From Nyssa sinensis (taxonomy: Eukaryota > Streptophyta > Magnoliopsida > Cornales > Nyssaceae): 64,000 bases of DNA. The stretch spans positions 13,936,328 to 14,000,327 of the forward strand of contig CM018036.1 in assembly GCA_008638375.1 (NCBI GenBank), in the 5' to 3' direction. Position 1 is the stretch's first letter, and each line of letters opens with the position of its first letter. The position numbers and the translations under genes were made by a program. The notes beneath the pieces were generated by a model, which worked only from the letters and a program-made list of their open reading frames with translations, had not been told where the DNA came from and did not search any database. Positions 12,899 through 25,841 of this stretch are shown here, in pieces.

Positions 12899-13065
12899 GC
12901 TAGACTTACTTAAAAATTCTATCAAAAGTATTTACCTTCATAAATTGGCAGTTTTGTATTGGCTGGATATCACATCATAATGTGATATCATGTAATATCC
13001 AATCAATACAATAATATCAATTCATGAAAATAAATAATTTTAGTAAAATATAAAATAAGACTAGC
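12899..13065. mobile_element. 167-bp foldback MITE-like element
   Basis: The two halves are complementary over roughly 75 bp each: GCTAGACTTA at the left end pairs with TAAGACTAGC at the right. The centre is GGATATCACATCATAATGTGATATC. The whole sequence would fold into a long imperfect hairpin. No ORF and no certain target duplication were found, so the superfamily is not assigned. Confidence 0.65.
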
Positions 13066-15877
13066 TTTAGTCTTTGGCAACATATAACCATATATTTATG
13101 TGGCATCAGATTCGTGTCCTGTGCTTTTAGAGGTATTCCAAATGAGTTTATCTGGCATTGTCGTGGCTTCGTCACAACTACCGGTCATTTTGGTCATGCA
13201 TCAAATTCTCATTGACTATGAAGTTGACTATGGTACAGTGTGAATAATAACATTATTTAATCACCTACTGACATATGAATCAATTTTATAGAGACACGTG
13301 TATTGCATTGTTGTTTGTACACTACTAATTGAATGCTTATTTTGAATTGATTCTAGGTAGGAATTTTCTTCACTTTATTCGTAAAATAACTATCATTAAC
13401 TCTAGTATTTGATTTTATTGACAGTTGCAATTTGAAAAATGTTAAAGTCAGTTGTTTTGGGTGACAAAAATTTATAATTTAATTAACATATATATTGCAC
13501 ATGTATGTGTAATTATATATGATATTGCACATGTATAATACACGTGTTAATTAAATTACGAGTGATAACACTTACAAGTGACCATAGTTTTTCTCTTACG
13601 ATTTTATGTCAATGAGAGGTTTTACAACACTGTCACTCACTGTAACCATACTCGTGCCTATCTATATATCCTTCCCAACTCATGAAGAGTTAGGCCAGGA
13701 ATTTATTTTAAGAAATAAATTATTTTTTATAAATATATATTTATAAAATAAAAATATTAAAATATGATATTAATCAAAAATATTTTTTTATAAGTAACTA
13801 CATCTATTAATATAAAGAAACTTCTCATTCAAAGAAATAATTCCTCAAAAAAAAAACTTTAAACTATATAAAAAAAAGTTCAAAAAATCATAAAAGTTCT
13901 AGTCACTTGTTGAAGAAGCTAACAAACAAATGAACAACACTTGTTAAAGTGGGATTGCTATTTTATCAAATATTCTTCTCTCTCTCTCTCTCTCTTTGTG
14001 GGGTCCAGAAATGCGATTTGAATATATTTTGCTAGCTTTTGTTCACTCCTTGTGATGATTTATAGTTCATCGCTAAGTCAAAGTAATTATGAATTTTTTT
14101 TTATATTTTTGTCAAAGAATCTAATTCAACCCTCAATTACATCAATTTCTCATACAGAATCATTAGAAAGGACAACTACGTCCATGATTACATCAGTGTC
14201 CCTCTCTACATATGGGTTAAGGGAAATCTATATATCTAGAGGTAATTAAGTTTCTTAATTTGTTAATCACCTCCTTAAAGCAAAGCCCTAAATTTGATAC
14301 CTATAGAGGTAAAGCTTATTGTTTCTTCCAGATTTATTGGATTATATCAAATGGTTACTATCATATACTTCTTCCTTTTTGTTAGGCAATCAATAAATCA
14401 TATTGGTAGAGGAAACAGATTATCATATGTCAAGTCACTTGTCACTTTTTGCTAACAATAATGCAAATGAATATCATTCTCATTCAACACAATATTAATT
14501 CAGACATATATACAATACAATATAAGGTGTGATTGAATACATGGTCTGTTTGTTTAGTTTTCAGACATATCCTATAACACCAAGCATGGATACATATAAA
14601 AATTATAGTTAATTTGTAGGGAAAAGTATTAATATTAAAATTTAAGGAAGTTTTTGTTAAAATACAAACAAAAAAATTTGGGGGGCCAAATTGTAATTTT
14701 AAAAAATTATAATAAAAATAGTATATATAAATAATTTTTTTAAATTTTGGAAGGGCCCCTGGGCCTGTTCTTTTGGAGTTATAGAACAAGTATGTTTGAC
14801 TAGAATGGTATAACTTAGTTATTTATAGAGTTAATTATTATTATATTCCTTAGAATAAGTGTGTACAAACTTACATTCAAGGAAAACATTATAATTCTAT
14901 TTTTTTTACGTTTTAAATTATGTAAAATAAAGACCACATTTGATCCATTGTCACTAATTTAAATTTTAATGACAATTTTAACCCTCTCTCCATCTAACCA
15001 AAACACTACATTCCCGAACCAAGTCTCACACTGTGTATAGTGGAAGACAGAGTTGGTTGTGTCCATGGGACTTAGAGACTGTGTTATTTTGTAGAAGAGA
15101 TCGATCTCATAACACAATGGTCGATCACATAAAGATTGATCGAAGTAGATCGGACATAGAGATGTAGGAATTAAAAGCATGTTGTTGGTTCAACATTGAT
15201 GAGGCAGCGACAATGAAATTTACCAATCTTGATTGTGAGGTTTCGCCATCATTCTCGTGTTTCACTTTTCAAATCTTGATTGGAAGAGTCTAATACCCAT
15301 CAGGCATTTGATTCAATTTCTAAGCCACACTATTTTTTCAGTTTCACCCACTCACACTCTTAGTGGGCTTATAATGGAAATCAAAATGACATTCGTTGCA
15401 TAGAGAGTGTCATTGGACTATATCCCATCACTTAAGTTTTGTGTTGCGTTGAAATCTAATACTCATTTGCTATGCCAATCTCAAACTCTTAGCAAAACCT
15501 AATAACTTGGTGTCTTTGCAAATGCAAAATTGTTGTTTCACTATATTTATGTTATTTTTTGAGTTAATTAGGATTAAGTCACTACAAAAGATATTAAATT
15601 ATTATATAATTCAAGCACTTTTTATTTTTGAGTTGAACGACAATTGATTTTCTTATATTTGACCTCAAGTCCATTTTGATGAATTGTCACCTTTTTTTTT
15701 TCTTTCAAAATAGTGGGTATATATCCCTTTAGCCAATCCACATTCTTATTTTTCTCACCGCTGTCACCATGCACAACTTTGCAGACCCAATCGCCTACAG
15801 AAAGAGACCTTCTCCAACATTAATTACAGAAAGATTGATTTAGAAACCTTCTCGAACGATGATTGGTTGGTATTCGG
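13066..15877. other. AT-rich intergenic DNA
   Basis: No gene was recognised. A CT microsatellite lies at about 13,977-13,996. Around 14,670-14,775 is a GGGGGGCCAAATT...GGAAGGGCCCCTGGGCC stretch, a style often seen in old plant transposon remnants. ORFs of 65-101 aa here have no domain and biased composition. Nothing else could be supported. Confidence 0.4.
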
Positions 15878-16043
15878 TAGGATTATTGATGGGCATGTTG
15901 AAGCCATGGGCTTAGAACCCAATGAGACGCTTGGAACAAGTCTGGTTGATCACTAATCGAAATGTGGGGCTGCACAAATGACTACGAAAGTATTCTCCAG
16001 AATGCCCAAAAAGTGTACGGTCGTGGAATTTCATGATTAGTGA
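15878..16043 (+). pseudogene. Fragment of a PPR (pentatricopeptide repeat) gene
   Basis: Conceptual reading of the + strand gives GLEPNETLGTSLVDH, a stop, then SKCGAAQMTTKVFSRMPKK. This follows the plant PLS-type PPR pattern 'gt+LvdmY.KCG....A..vF..Mp'. The codon where a Tyr is expected is TAA (15954-15956). The frame shifts near 16,027, after which WNFMI-like residues continue in another frame. Only about one and a half repeat units remain, with no start, targeting peptide or further repeats nearby. PPR proteins process organellar RNA, but this piece cannot encode one. It is probably a relic or transposed fragment. Confidence 0.5.
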
Positions 16044-19000
16044 TTCTCGCCGGCTCCTATTTCTCATGTCTCCTCATGTCGGGTTCCTGATTTAAAGAAT
16101 CGCTCGGCCCCTCCTTGTTAACAACATAGTCATTGTTGTTTCAATAAGTTATTGTCATCGCTACGAGCGCCATCCACCGTTGCTTCATCACCATGATCAA
16201 CCAACTCGCCGCTTTTAAGCTACCCACCTTGTCATCAGCTCCAAGGGTGCAGATCCATGAAGCAACGTAAATCTCCAGAAGTCTTTGATTTATTTTGTCA
16301 AACAACAGCCTCTTTTTTCCCAATTGAATTTATTCTTACCTTTTTTTTTTATTCTCTCTCCACTCATTCTCTTTCTCATCCGCTCTTTTCAATCTCTTTT
16401 TAATTAATCAATCTCCCTCATCACTGAATCCTTTCAAAAAGAGAGATCTTGAGATGGAAGCGTGAGCATGACAATGCCCTTGAGAGAGATTGCAAGTGAG
16501 GCACTAAATGTGTTTTTATTTGTTATTCCGCATAAATGAGGTAGGTTTTCTATAAAATTTTACATTTTTACAATTTTCATAACTAGTGAGTTTTTCATCA
16601 ATGTACTTCAAATACTTGTTTTTTTTTTCACCTTTATTCTATCTTAAACGTTTTTTGGGCAATTCAACATGTGGCTCAAAAACTCAATAAAACTAATAAT
16701 AATTGAGAATATTTTCAATTTTTATGAAAGTGTAAAGAAAAGGCATAAAATTTTACACTATTTCATTACAAAAGTGTAGAATTTTACACTTTTGCATAGA
16801 CGAAGTTTTACAATTTTTGAGAGATTTTTTTTTCTTAAAATTTTTATATTGAATATAAATCTTGTTTGATAGATATTGATGTTTAGAATCCAAAAATATA
16901 AATTTTATTAAGAATGAATTTATAAATTACGAGTTATTTAATTTTAAAATTTGCAAAAAAAAATTTGGAGTTGTTTCTAGATTTCATAGGATTAAACTGA
17001 AAGGGTATTTTCGGGTCCGAATAATTAAAATACTTTATGGGTTAATATGTTTGTACTTAGATTAGATAAAAATTTTGGTACTTTTCATGGACTGTTAGTC
17101 GAACGACCTTATTTTTTTCCCATTAGTCTATGGTAAACCCCCCCCCCCCCCCCTCTCTTATGGAAACATGTTTTGTTCTTTTTTATTTGTTTAATTACAT
17201 GAGGTCAATGGATAGCTAATTAAATACCAAAGTAACATAAAGTTTTAATTAGAATTAATATATGAGTATTGGTTGTTGCATCTTGCTTAAAAAACAAGCG
17301 TATTGCTTGGTGAAGTTAATGGAACAATTATTTCCTTGGATATAAGAATCATAATTTCTTAACCATCAGATGTTGATCATTTGGATGAGTTTTTGATGTA
17401 CAAAACCCCATTTGTAAATATTTGTAATAGACAGACTCTATTTTTCGGATAAAGAAATTTTTAAAATTTTTGTCTGGCAAACATAGAAGTTTCTCTATTT
17501 CTAGTTCTTTTAGTTGTGTATTATTTTCTTTATCTATTTTTTTTTTTTGTTTCATCAATGTTGGAGTATTAACACTTTCCCAGGAAACAATGAATATTTG
17601 ATGCATTATTAAAAATTTGTGTAATGATTTTTTTATATTTAAATTGGACAAATTTTTTGTGTCGGGAAAGATTTTTCTAGGAAGAGAATTTTCTGTCCAT
17701 AGAACAAAATTTCTCTTTTTGAAAAACACGAATTTTTGACATATTAAATTTCTTTGTCGAGAAAAAATTCTCTTGATAGATAACTTTTTTATCGACATAA
17801 TAAATTTTATTCTAAAAAACACAGATCTTTGACAGAATTTCATATACCATATGCATATTTTTTTGATAAATCTCAATTTTTAAAATCCAAATATATATAA
17901 TTTTTATGAAAAACATATTAAAATATTTCAAGTTATTTAATTTTAAAATTCATAAGAAGAAGGGGTGATGATGTGGTAACAGCAATAGCGCGTGAGTCAC
18001 GTTGGTTGATTCCTAGAGTTCCGGCATTTTTAATTTTTACACTAGAGAGGCATTTTTGTCAACGAAATATTATGGGACTTTTTGAATTAAAATATTTTGA
18101 GTTAAATCTTGTGCTTATTAAGAACTTTATGAGGAACATATTCAACACATCTCTCACTATATTTAGTTACTTTCCGAGAGTGGATCAAACATGTGAATAT
18201 ATGATATTATTAAGAGTTGTCTAATTCTCTTAACGTCCGTAAAATAATAAAAATATGATTAATTATATTTTTTTACTCTATAATTTCATATCAGTTTTAA
18301 AGAAAGCCCCATAGTTTCAATAGAAATAATTAAGTCCTTTGATATATAAATGCATTTTAATCCATTCCTATTACAAATGACAGTCCAAAATTGTCCAGTA
18401 ATGTAAAATGTAACTCATGCTGATGAAAGTGATATCATTATTTTTTTTAAAAGAAGAAAGTGATATCCTTATAACTCATGCTGATGAAAGTGATATCATT
18501 ATTTTTTTTAAAAGAAGAAAGTGATATCCTTATACTCGAAATTTAATCGGTATTAAAAGTCCTAAGGTTCCATTAATCTAATTTAATTTTGCAGAAATGA
18601 ATTAGAGCAGTTTTTATAAAAAAATTTGGACCAAAATTTGTAATTTGATTGAGATAAAGTACTTTTGTAAATCAAAGGACTTAATCGTTTAAAGTAAAGT
18701 TATAAAGTCTTATTTAAAATTCTTACAAAATAACAAGGTACAAAAATATAATTAACTCAATAAAAAATTATATAAATTTCTACTAATCAGGAAAAATATT
18801 ATGCTTAAAGATTGCTTTTAGTTTGTAGATTTAGTGAGGGATGGAAAACGGAAAAAGAGAAAAAAAATTGATTTCCCTCATATTTTTTTGCTGGTTTAAA
18901 TAAAATTAAAAATTCAAAAAAAAAAATTCAAAAGTCCACAGGATTCAAAAAAATAGGAAATGAAAAATGAGAGGCGAAATTTAGAAAATTTCTCAATTTT

Positions 19001-20233
19001 TTCTTCCCCTCACGCAGTTTGTTTGCCACAGAACTTCTTGTCCAATTGGTATATGACAAGGATTCAAGTCTCACCAGAAAGCAATCACATGAGACCGTCT
19101 TAAAAGTGTTTGAGAGAGTGAAATAGCACTAAATAAAAAAATAAAAAATAAAAACTGTTTCAAAAGTAGTACTCTTTCAAATGAAATAATATTGTTGTAT
19201 TATATATCTATATATATATATTTTTTATAAAAAGAATTTCATATATTGATCATTAATGTTTCAATTTTCTAATTTCATATATTAATGGATAAATTAGGAC
19301 TCTCACAAGTCTTTTGAGACAAATCTTATATCTTGCAGGTAGTGATTTTAAAGAAGATTTTACACTTAATGACTAAGACATTTATACTTATATTTGATAT
19401 TTATATTAATCTTTTCTTTTACTGAACTATCCTTAAAATTACATTAGATGATTATCACCTAATAAGATTAGGTACATTCAATAATACAATGTGATTTAGA
19501 AAATTATATTTATAATGATAGTATTAGTGATGTTGTTCACGGATTTGAAATCCTAAAAAATACTAAATAAATAAAACAAAAGAAAAAAAATAAAAACATT
19601 TAAAAATTTACTAAATCAGTTGAGTTTGTTTCTACACGTAAAGGAGATAAATTAATGTAGGCTACTTGTCACCACAGACAATTGATAAGAAAGGCATCTT
19701 CTGCTGTGACTTTCTTGCCTTGGTGGGCTCATTGTTAGCATATTTAATATTTTCCCCATCCTATTATTGTTAACAATTTTAGAGGCTTTCTGCCTTTCTA
19801 TACATTTATCATATCTATTATAGGAAACTGTTTATATATATAGTGCTAAATCTAACCAAAAGATGTGAGAGAAAACTTGGTTGGATTGCACTAACAGTAC
19901 CATGCAGGATTGGTGGGTGAATATTGGGATGTTGTTAGCTAGTATATATTAATTTTCAAATAAGAAGGCATAAAATGCTATAAAACTATGAAAGACCAAC
20001 TCCTTTAAAAGCTGTCTAGCTTCTGACATAAAATGCTATTATAGTTGACTTCTCATTGTCAGTAATGTGGAACTGACACCAATTAACAAAAGAAAAACTA
20101 TCTAATGATATTCTTTTTTGCACTTCAAGTAGTGAAGGCTTTTGTGGCATGCTGGCAATCTCTCCCTCTTCTTTGTTTTTATTTTTTTATTTTTTTAATA
20201 AAGTTTTAATCGACAAAGAGTGATAGAGGTTTA
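16044..20233. other. AT-rich intergenic DNA, only chance ORFs
   Basis: The longest ORF is 175 aa on the - strand (17,349-17,876). It is rich in K, I, F and N and lies in a region of repeated TTTTTCTAGGAA/GAAAATTTT-type words; no domain is recognisable, so I treat it as spurious. A 15-base poly-C run occurs near 17,140. Poly-A/T runs and several CTAGAGAGG-type words are scattered. Around 19,018-19,130 is a block with AACTTCTTGTCCAATTGG...TTCAAGTCTC that could be an old retroelement piece. No introns or exons could be assigned. Confidence 0.4.
18411..18532. repeat. Perfect tandem duplication, 2 x 61 bp
   Basis: The unit beginning TAACTCATGCTGATGAAAGT and ending TGATATCCTTA is present twice without a single difference (18411-18471 and 18472-18532). 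Each unit itself contains two AAGTGATATC words. Identity implies a very recent duplication or an assembly artefact. Confidence 0.9.
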
Positions 20234-20444
20234 TTTGGATGGGCGGTGAAAACGAGCATTTAAAAAAATGACATTTTGAAATGAGCGTTTTGAAAAAAGT
20301 TACTGACACTTTTCAAAACGCTCATTTTAATTTTGAAAATATCCAAACGGACATTTCAAAAAATTCAAACAAATATCCACTTATTACAAAAACTTATTTA
20401 AAACGTGAAAATAATCAAATAGGTGGTGGAACAACCCATCCAAA
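20234..20444. mobile_element. MITE-like element with TTTGGATGGG termini
   Basis: TTTGGATGGG (20234-20243) is complementary to CCCATCCAAA (20435-20444). Inside is a strong secondary palindrome, AATGAGCGTTTTGAAAA...TTTTCAAAACGCTCATTT. The 74-aa ORF through it is a by-product. The exact ends and target duplication are unclear, so the superfamily is left open. Confidence 0.5.
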
Positions 20445-21477
20445 CACGGATAGTCTTATTGCTAGGTTATATTTGGTTTCTGTTAGGCTACTGCACAATT
20501 ATTAAAGAAGTTGGTGTGAGTTATTAGTACCATTTTTTGGGAGTTTCTAGAAGTTCGGATTTTACCGAAGCAAACAGTATCGAGTAGTATTATTTGCTCA
20601 TTTTTCATAGAAAAAAGCAAGATTCAAGTTTACTTAGGGGCCAAAAAAAAAAATTTGTTAGTAAAAATTAATACTATCGATCTTATCAATTGGTCAAGGC
20701 TCTAAAAAAAAGTTTGAATTCCTTATAGCCATATGGCAAAAGGGTTAATTTTTGGAAGTCATGGGTTATGCGACTAGAATTGAGGATTTTGAGAAAATGT
20801 GAATTTGTTTTTTGGGGTGGGTGGGGGGGGGGGGGGGGGGGGGGATTTCCTTTCTCACATGAGTGTGGGTTCTCTGAAAAAGAATTATCTTGTAATTTTC
20901 TTTAAACACTATTGTAACTCTTTCGGTAGCATTCTTGTTTTTTCCTTGGGGATAGTGGAACCTTTTCCCTTCCATCAGTCCAACCATGTAAATCTCATCT
21001 TGTCTGTGTTTGTCTATTGTTTTTTTTTTTTTCGGTTTATTATTCTGTATTGATTGGTATCCATTAACAACATTTGACAGTGTGAGGGCTATTGCGAGGC
21101 TCAAGCACAACAGTTGGAACAACAATTCAAAGCAACAATTGCATAGTACTAAACATACCTTAACTTATTGGAGACTCTTTTCATACCTACGAATTTGATT
21201 ATGCTTTTTGGGTAAGTCAAATTGATTATGCTTCCAATTATGCAATTACATTGCTTGAGTTAAAAGTGGCAGCGTTTTGGAGGAAGGAAGCAAGGGCTTC
21301 TTTGGGCAACTAGAGGTTATAAAGATGGAACTTGAAATTAAATTTTTCGCGACTCAAACATGTTTGTTTGATTTCTAATAAGACGTATGATTCAGTTTGA
21401 GTTGAGCACAAAGATGATTGGGTAGTGGGTAGACTACATGCATCCTTAGCTATTGTTAACCAAAAGTTTCCTTAAAG
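20445..21477. other. Intergenic DNA with a 22-base G run
   Basis: A run of 22 consecutive G residues lies at 20823-20844 within a GGGGTGGGTG context, and a T run is near 21,020. An A-rich GGGGCCAAAAAAAAAAA word near 20,638 looks like transposon debris. ORFs on both strands (up to 119 aa) span the homopolymer, translate it as glycine or proline runs, and are not credible genes. Confidence 0.45.
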
Positions 21478-21931
21478 TGACGCTACATAAAATGTGAACA
21501 ATCGATACGGATATATTAATATCCACAATGAGGAACAATCATCTAATAAGAGAATAATCTTTTTAAAATTCAAAATCTGAATGGGAACAATCAGCCAGCC
21601 AACAAGAGAATAAATTCTCTAAGTTTGAAAGAATATTATTAATGAAATTTGAATAATAGATGTCTCTAATGGAGACTTACAATACAATAAATAGATATTA
21701 AAATTCCTAATCATATTAGAATAAAGAAATACTATTCAGAAAATGAAACAAAAAATAATAATAACTTTATCTAAAATAACAAATTTGAGGTAGACTCAAA
21801 TTTGGAAAGTAAAAAATCTTACAAGAATTCTAAATTATATATTTATAGTTTTGATAGGTACCTATATTTGTCATACATCAGACTCTCCTACTTTAAAAGA
21901 ACTCATACTCGAGTTTGAACTCGTCCATAAC
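21478..21931 (-). mobile_element. 3' LTR and polypurine end of a gypsy-like element
   Basis: Read on the - strand, 21,931-21,881 ends in a purine-rich AAAGTAGGAGAGTC tract. It is followed by an LTR starting TGATGTATGACAAATATAGG (from 21,880) and ending near GTAGCGTCA (21,478). The organisation and several words match the 3' LTR at 32,039-32,451: TGATG start, CATCA-type end, and GTTATGGA(C/T)GAGTTC upstream. The two are therefore related subfamilies. The rest of this element is missing; its inner end abuts the tail of a LINE. Confidence 0.6.
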
Positions 21932-23385
21932 TTCTTTTTTATCAACGAAAAAGAGAGATATATTGATGCAATAGAAGTGTACAAGGGATACAAAAATTAC
22001 ATCAATAGTAGGAGATGTGCACGAACGTATCAATGCTTAAGAACCTCATATCCCAACTAGGTTAGCACCAGGCCAATAACTAATCATCTACTAAGCACCA
22101 AACCAAAAAAATAAAAGAGACTCCCAGATATGGAGAGACACCAAGATTACACCCCCAATCGAAAAAAACAACTACAACCGTAACCAGCTTCTTGACAAGA
22201 GACTTGTTACTTAATGGCTTTCCTAAATAGACTGAGAAAACCATATCAAAACAAAAAGAAAATTTCCAAAGCCAAACTACTTACAGAGATCCCAGTGAAG
22301 AGCTTTGCCCATTGTCATGGAGATAAAATACCGAGGCTCCCAAAGAAACTTCACCAATCTGAACATGTCGAGAGGAAGAGCTTTTACATATAAGAAGCGT
22401 CCAATACTTGCTTGAGCCTTCAAGAACATTGGCTCAGTCACTATCTCTAAGCTGATGGATAATAAAAAAGGTATCTAAAATAGAAAACTCGTGAACTTCC
22501 AAACTAGTTTTCATCCACAGAGCCACTCTTGCTTTGAAGATCTCGCCAAGTGATTCCCAGTTCTTAACAACGGAGAAGAGGGAGGCCACTCATTCCATGA
22601 GAGAAAAAAAAATGAAAACCCAATCAAAAACTCAATCGAGGGAAATAACTATCAATCACTTGTTGAAGATGAAATATCAGATCATTGATTGAGTATTCAG
22701 ATTGTGGCAATTTACTTTTCACCCAGAGTGCAGTTTTGACTTTGATTACATCACTGATAGAATCCCATTGAGGTTGGAAGTTGTTAAAGATACATTTGTT
22801 TCGAAGCTTCCAGATAGACCAAATGATAGCAAATGGAATTGCTTCCAAAATAACTTCTCAGTAAGTTATTAAATTTGAAACTCATCCACCATTCAAGAAC
22901 AACACTAATAAAGTTAGGAGTTGCCTATTAGCTGTTCTACCAACTAAGGAAACCAGTCCAAAATTCCCATGCCTCTAAGCATAGTAAAAGAATGTGGTTA
23001 GATGATTCCATTTCCAGACCGCAAAAGTGGCAAAAGTAGAGTCTTCGTCTGATCTGAGGATTCCAAGTCTGAAAAGAAAGTCAGTTGTCTTAATAAGAAT
23101 ATTCGAAGCCAACCAACCAAAGAACTGCACTCTTGAAGGGGATACGTTTTTCCAAATCAGAGTCGAAAAAGGAATTAAGGGTTCTTGATAAGAATCAAAT
23201 CGAGAATACAAGGAGTTAATAGAGAATTGGCCAGAGGAATGAGCTTTCCAGAGCAGACAATCTTGGTTGTTATCTAAATTTTGTGGGGCCTGAATCAATA
23301 AGATGAGGAGCCTAGCAAGATCCTCTTCTTCCCGATCGAGAACGGGTCTTCAAAACGTTAAATTCCAATCCCCTGATAATGATTT
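21932..23385 (-). mobile_element. 5'-truncated LINE, zf-RVT part only
   Basis: On the - strand a DWNLTF..RPVLDREEEDLARLL segment is followed by LLWKAHSSGQFSINSLY, IWKNVSPSRVQFFGWLASN and LIKTTDFLFRLG. These are hallmarks of the zinc-binding domain downstream of plant LINE reverse transcriptase (PF13966). A second block has FAIIWSIWKLRNKCIFNN. The 3' end is an A-rich tail (CGTTGATAAAAAAG in - orientation) at about 21,932. The reverse transcriptase itself is absent, so this is a typical 5'-truncated copy, and its frames are broken. Its 5' break lies directly against CACTA copy 1. Confidence 0.75.
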
Positions 23386-25676
23386 TAGAGCGTCACATGG
23401 CTGGCGAAGTCGGCAGAAGCATCTGTTTGATGGAAAAATTAAGCACAAATTGTCACCTCCATTGTTGTTTAGGAAAGACGTGTTGACACAATTGGCAGTC
23501 ATCCAACCAGTGAGGTTTGGGAAGATACCGAGTACTAAGAAAAGGAAGCGTACTAATGTAGAGTTAAATTGGATGAAGAAGAGCATATTTTTTGATTTGC
23601 CGTACTAGGAGACCCTTAAGTTGAGGTACAATTTAGATGTTATACACATCGAGAAGAACATTTGTGATAATGTGTTGGGAACTTTAATAAATATTGAAGG
23701 GAAGACGAAGGATACTGTTAAAGCCCGATTGGACCTGCAGGAGCTGGGAATACGAAAAGAGTTGCACCTAATACGCAGCGGTGATAAATATATCGTGTCT
23801 TTTGCATGCTATACGTTATCATCCGACGAGCGAATGAGGATTTGCGAGTGGTTTAAATCGGTGAAGTTCCTAGATGGATACGCATTGAATATATCTCAGT
23901 GTGTAAATGTTAAAGATGGGAAAATATCTGAATTGAAGAGCCATGACTGCTATGTCTTTTTACAACGACTTCTTTTGGTTGCAATACGTGAATATCTCAC
24001 CGATGACATATCAACGACATTGATTGAGTTGGGCTACTTCTTCAGAGAATTAAATGCCAAAACATTGAAGTTGGAAGTACTGAAAAAGCTTGAAAGGACA
24101 TTGTCGTGATCCTCTACAAGTTGGAAAAGATTTTTCCTCCAACTTTCTTTGATGTAATGGTCCACTTAGCTGTGCATTTGCCTCATGAGGCAAAAATTGG
24201 CAGACTTGTCCAATACTATTAGATGTATCCAATAAAAAGATACATTAAATTTTAAGAATTATGTTATCTATCCATCCTAACCATTTTAATTTATAACTGA
24301 TTAATTATTAAAAGAGATATTTGTACACATTGAAGCAATATGTGCGTAATAAAGCACCACCGGAAGGATCAATTGTTGAGGCTCACGTTGATACTGAATG
24401 TCTCACATTCTGCTCTATGCATCTTAAAGATATTGAAAAAGGTTTAATCGTGAAAACCAAAATTCTGATAGATGTCCAAGGCAGCAACGAACTGGCCTTG
24501 CTGTGTTTAATCAGAATGTGCGGCCAATAGGTGCCCGTATATATGAATGGTATCATCTTGGAGACTTGAAAAAATTTCATTATACCATGCTCAACAACTG
24601 CGATGAGATATTACTATATTTTAAGTAAGTTTCTTGAAATCATTGCAATACTACATTAGTACATAAATGTAAGTTACATATAACATATCTCATTTTATGC
24701 AGTGAGCATACGACTAAGCTTCAGAGATAACATGCATGTTACCGATACTGATCCAGCAAATTTGTCTCCAAAGTGGTTCAGAGAATGTGTAAGAATATGT
24801 TTCAATTAATTTTAATTTAATTAGTTAATGCATTTATATTCTATTAATTTTGTACTTGAATTAAATTAATAGATGAAGCTATTACGCCTCCAACAATGTC
24901 CTGAGGCGTATGATCAATTATATTCCTTGGCATGTGGCCCTGATCAAAGGATATCCCGCCATACCGGTTTAATTGTTGATGGTGTTCAATTTCACATGAG
25001 GGAACGTGAGGTCAGCCAGCTAACACAGAATAGCGGGGTCCTTGTTCAGAGAGATTATGAAGCAGGATAAACTCTAGAGTACTATGGTGTTTTACAAGAT
25101 ATCATACAGTTACAATATTACTTCGGTCATTCTGTGTATCTATTTAAATATGATTAGTGGGATGTAAGTAACAAGAAGATTGAAATGCAGATCGATAAGC
25201 ACTTCATAAGTGTTAATATGTCACGTACAACATTTAAAAATGATCCGTATGTATTAGCATTTCAAGCAAAACAAGTTTTCTATTTGAAGGACACAAAAAT
25301 CAGAGGTGATTGGCATGTTGTCCAAAAAATAAAGTCTAGAAATGTTTACGATGTACTAGAAGTTGAAGAGGGAGATGAAGATTTGGAGAGGATTGAGAAG
25401 GCATTACAAGAAGAGTCTCAATCTGCCTACAATGGTGTTGTCCACCATGATCAAGAAGATGTTACTTCGTATCGGTTGAATAGAACTAATATAGAACCAG
25501 ATCATGTCATAGCTTCCGACGTCACCAATATTACATAGTTAGATTCGAGGGATGCTACTTTCATTAATGATGATGATGACAAGGAAAATGATTTTGATGA
25601 TGATACATTGTTAGAGCATTGTACTGAGAATGAAGAAATTTTAAGAACAGATGATGATACAAACTCAGATGAATAA
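23386..25676 (+). pseudogene. TNP2: TNP2-type CACTA transposase, C-terminal half (copy 1)
   Basis: It contains the signature LDVIHIEKNICDNVLGT (Transposase_21, PF02992). A DUF4218-like block with TDDISTTLIELGYFFREL follows, and after intron-like gaps a DUF4216-like block with FYLKDTKIRGDWHVVQKI. It ends in an acidic tail at TAA 25,674-25,676. Relative to copy 2 it has stops at 23,606-23,608 (TAG for TGG), 24,220-24,222 (TAG for TGG), 25,068-25,070 (TAA for CAA), 25,155-25,157 (TAG for TGG) and 25,536-25,538 (TAG where copy 2 has CAA), plus frameshifts. TNP2 proteins cut and join CACTA ends in the nucleus; this one cannot be made. Confidence 0.85.
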
Positions 25677-25699
25677 TTGTAATAGGTGTTACATATGTT

Positions 25700-25825
25700 A
25701 GGATCAAATGTAATGGATTTTTAATTTTATGATGTAATGGATATTCAATTTTATGATGTAATCGGTATTCATTTTTATGATGTAATAGATTTTCATTTTT
25801 ATGATGTAATAGAATTTTATATTTA
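25700..25825. repeat. Short tandem repeat TTTTATGATGTAAT (copy 1)
   Basis: Four to five units of about 23-26 bp containing TTTTATGATGTAAT lie directly after the transposase stop codon and before the second gene. The same array occurs in copy 2, so it belongs to the element, possibly its intergenic or 3'-UTR segment. Confidence 0.8.
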
Positions 25826-25841
25826 AACTTTCTTTTTAGAT

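Noticed and set aside
17349..17876. 175-aa ORF on the - strand, the longest in the first 20 kb
   Set aside because: Composition is dominated by K, I, F and N, it lies in repetitive AT-rich sequence, and it has no motif or splice context.
20766..21125. 119-aa - strand ORF with a signal-peptide-like start
   Set aside because: It translates the 22-base homopolymer run as a proline stretch and has no other support; the hydrophobic start is likely chance.
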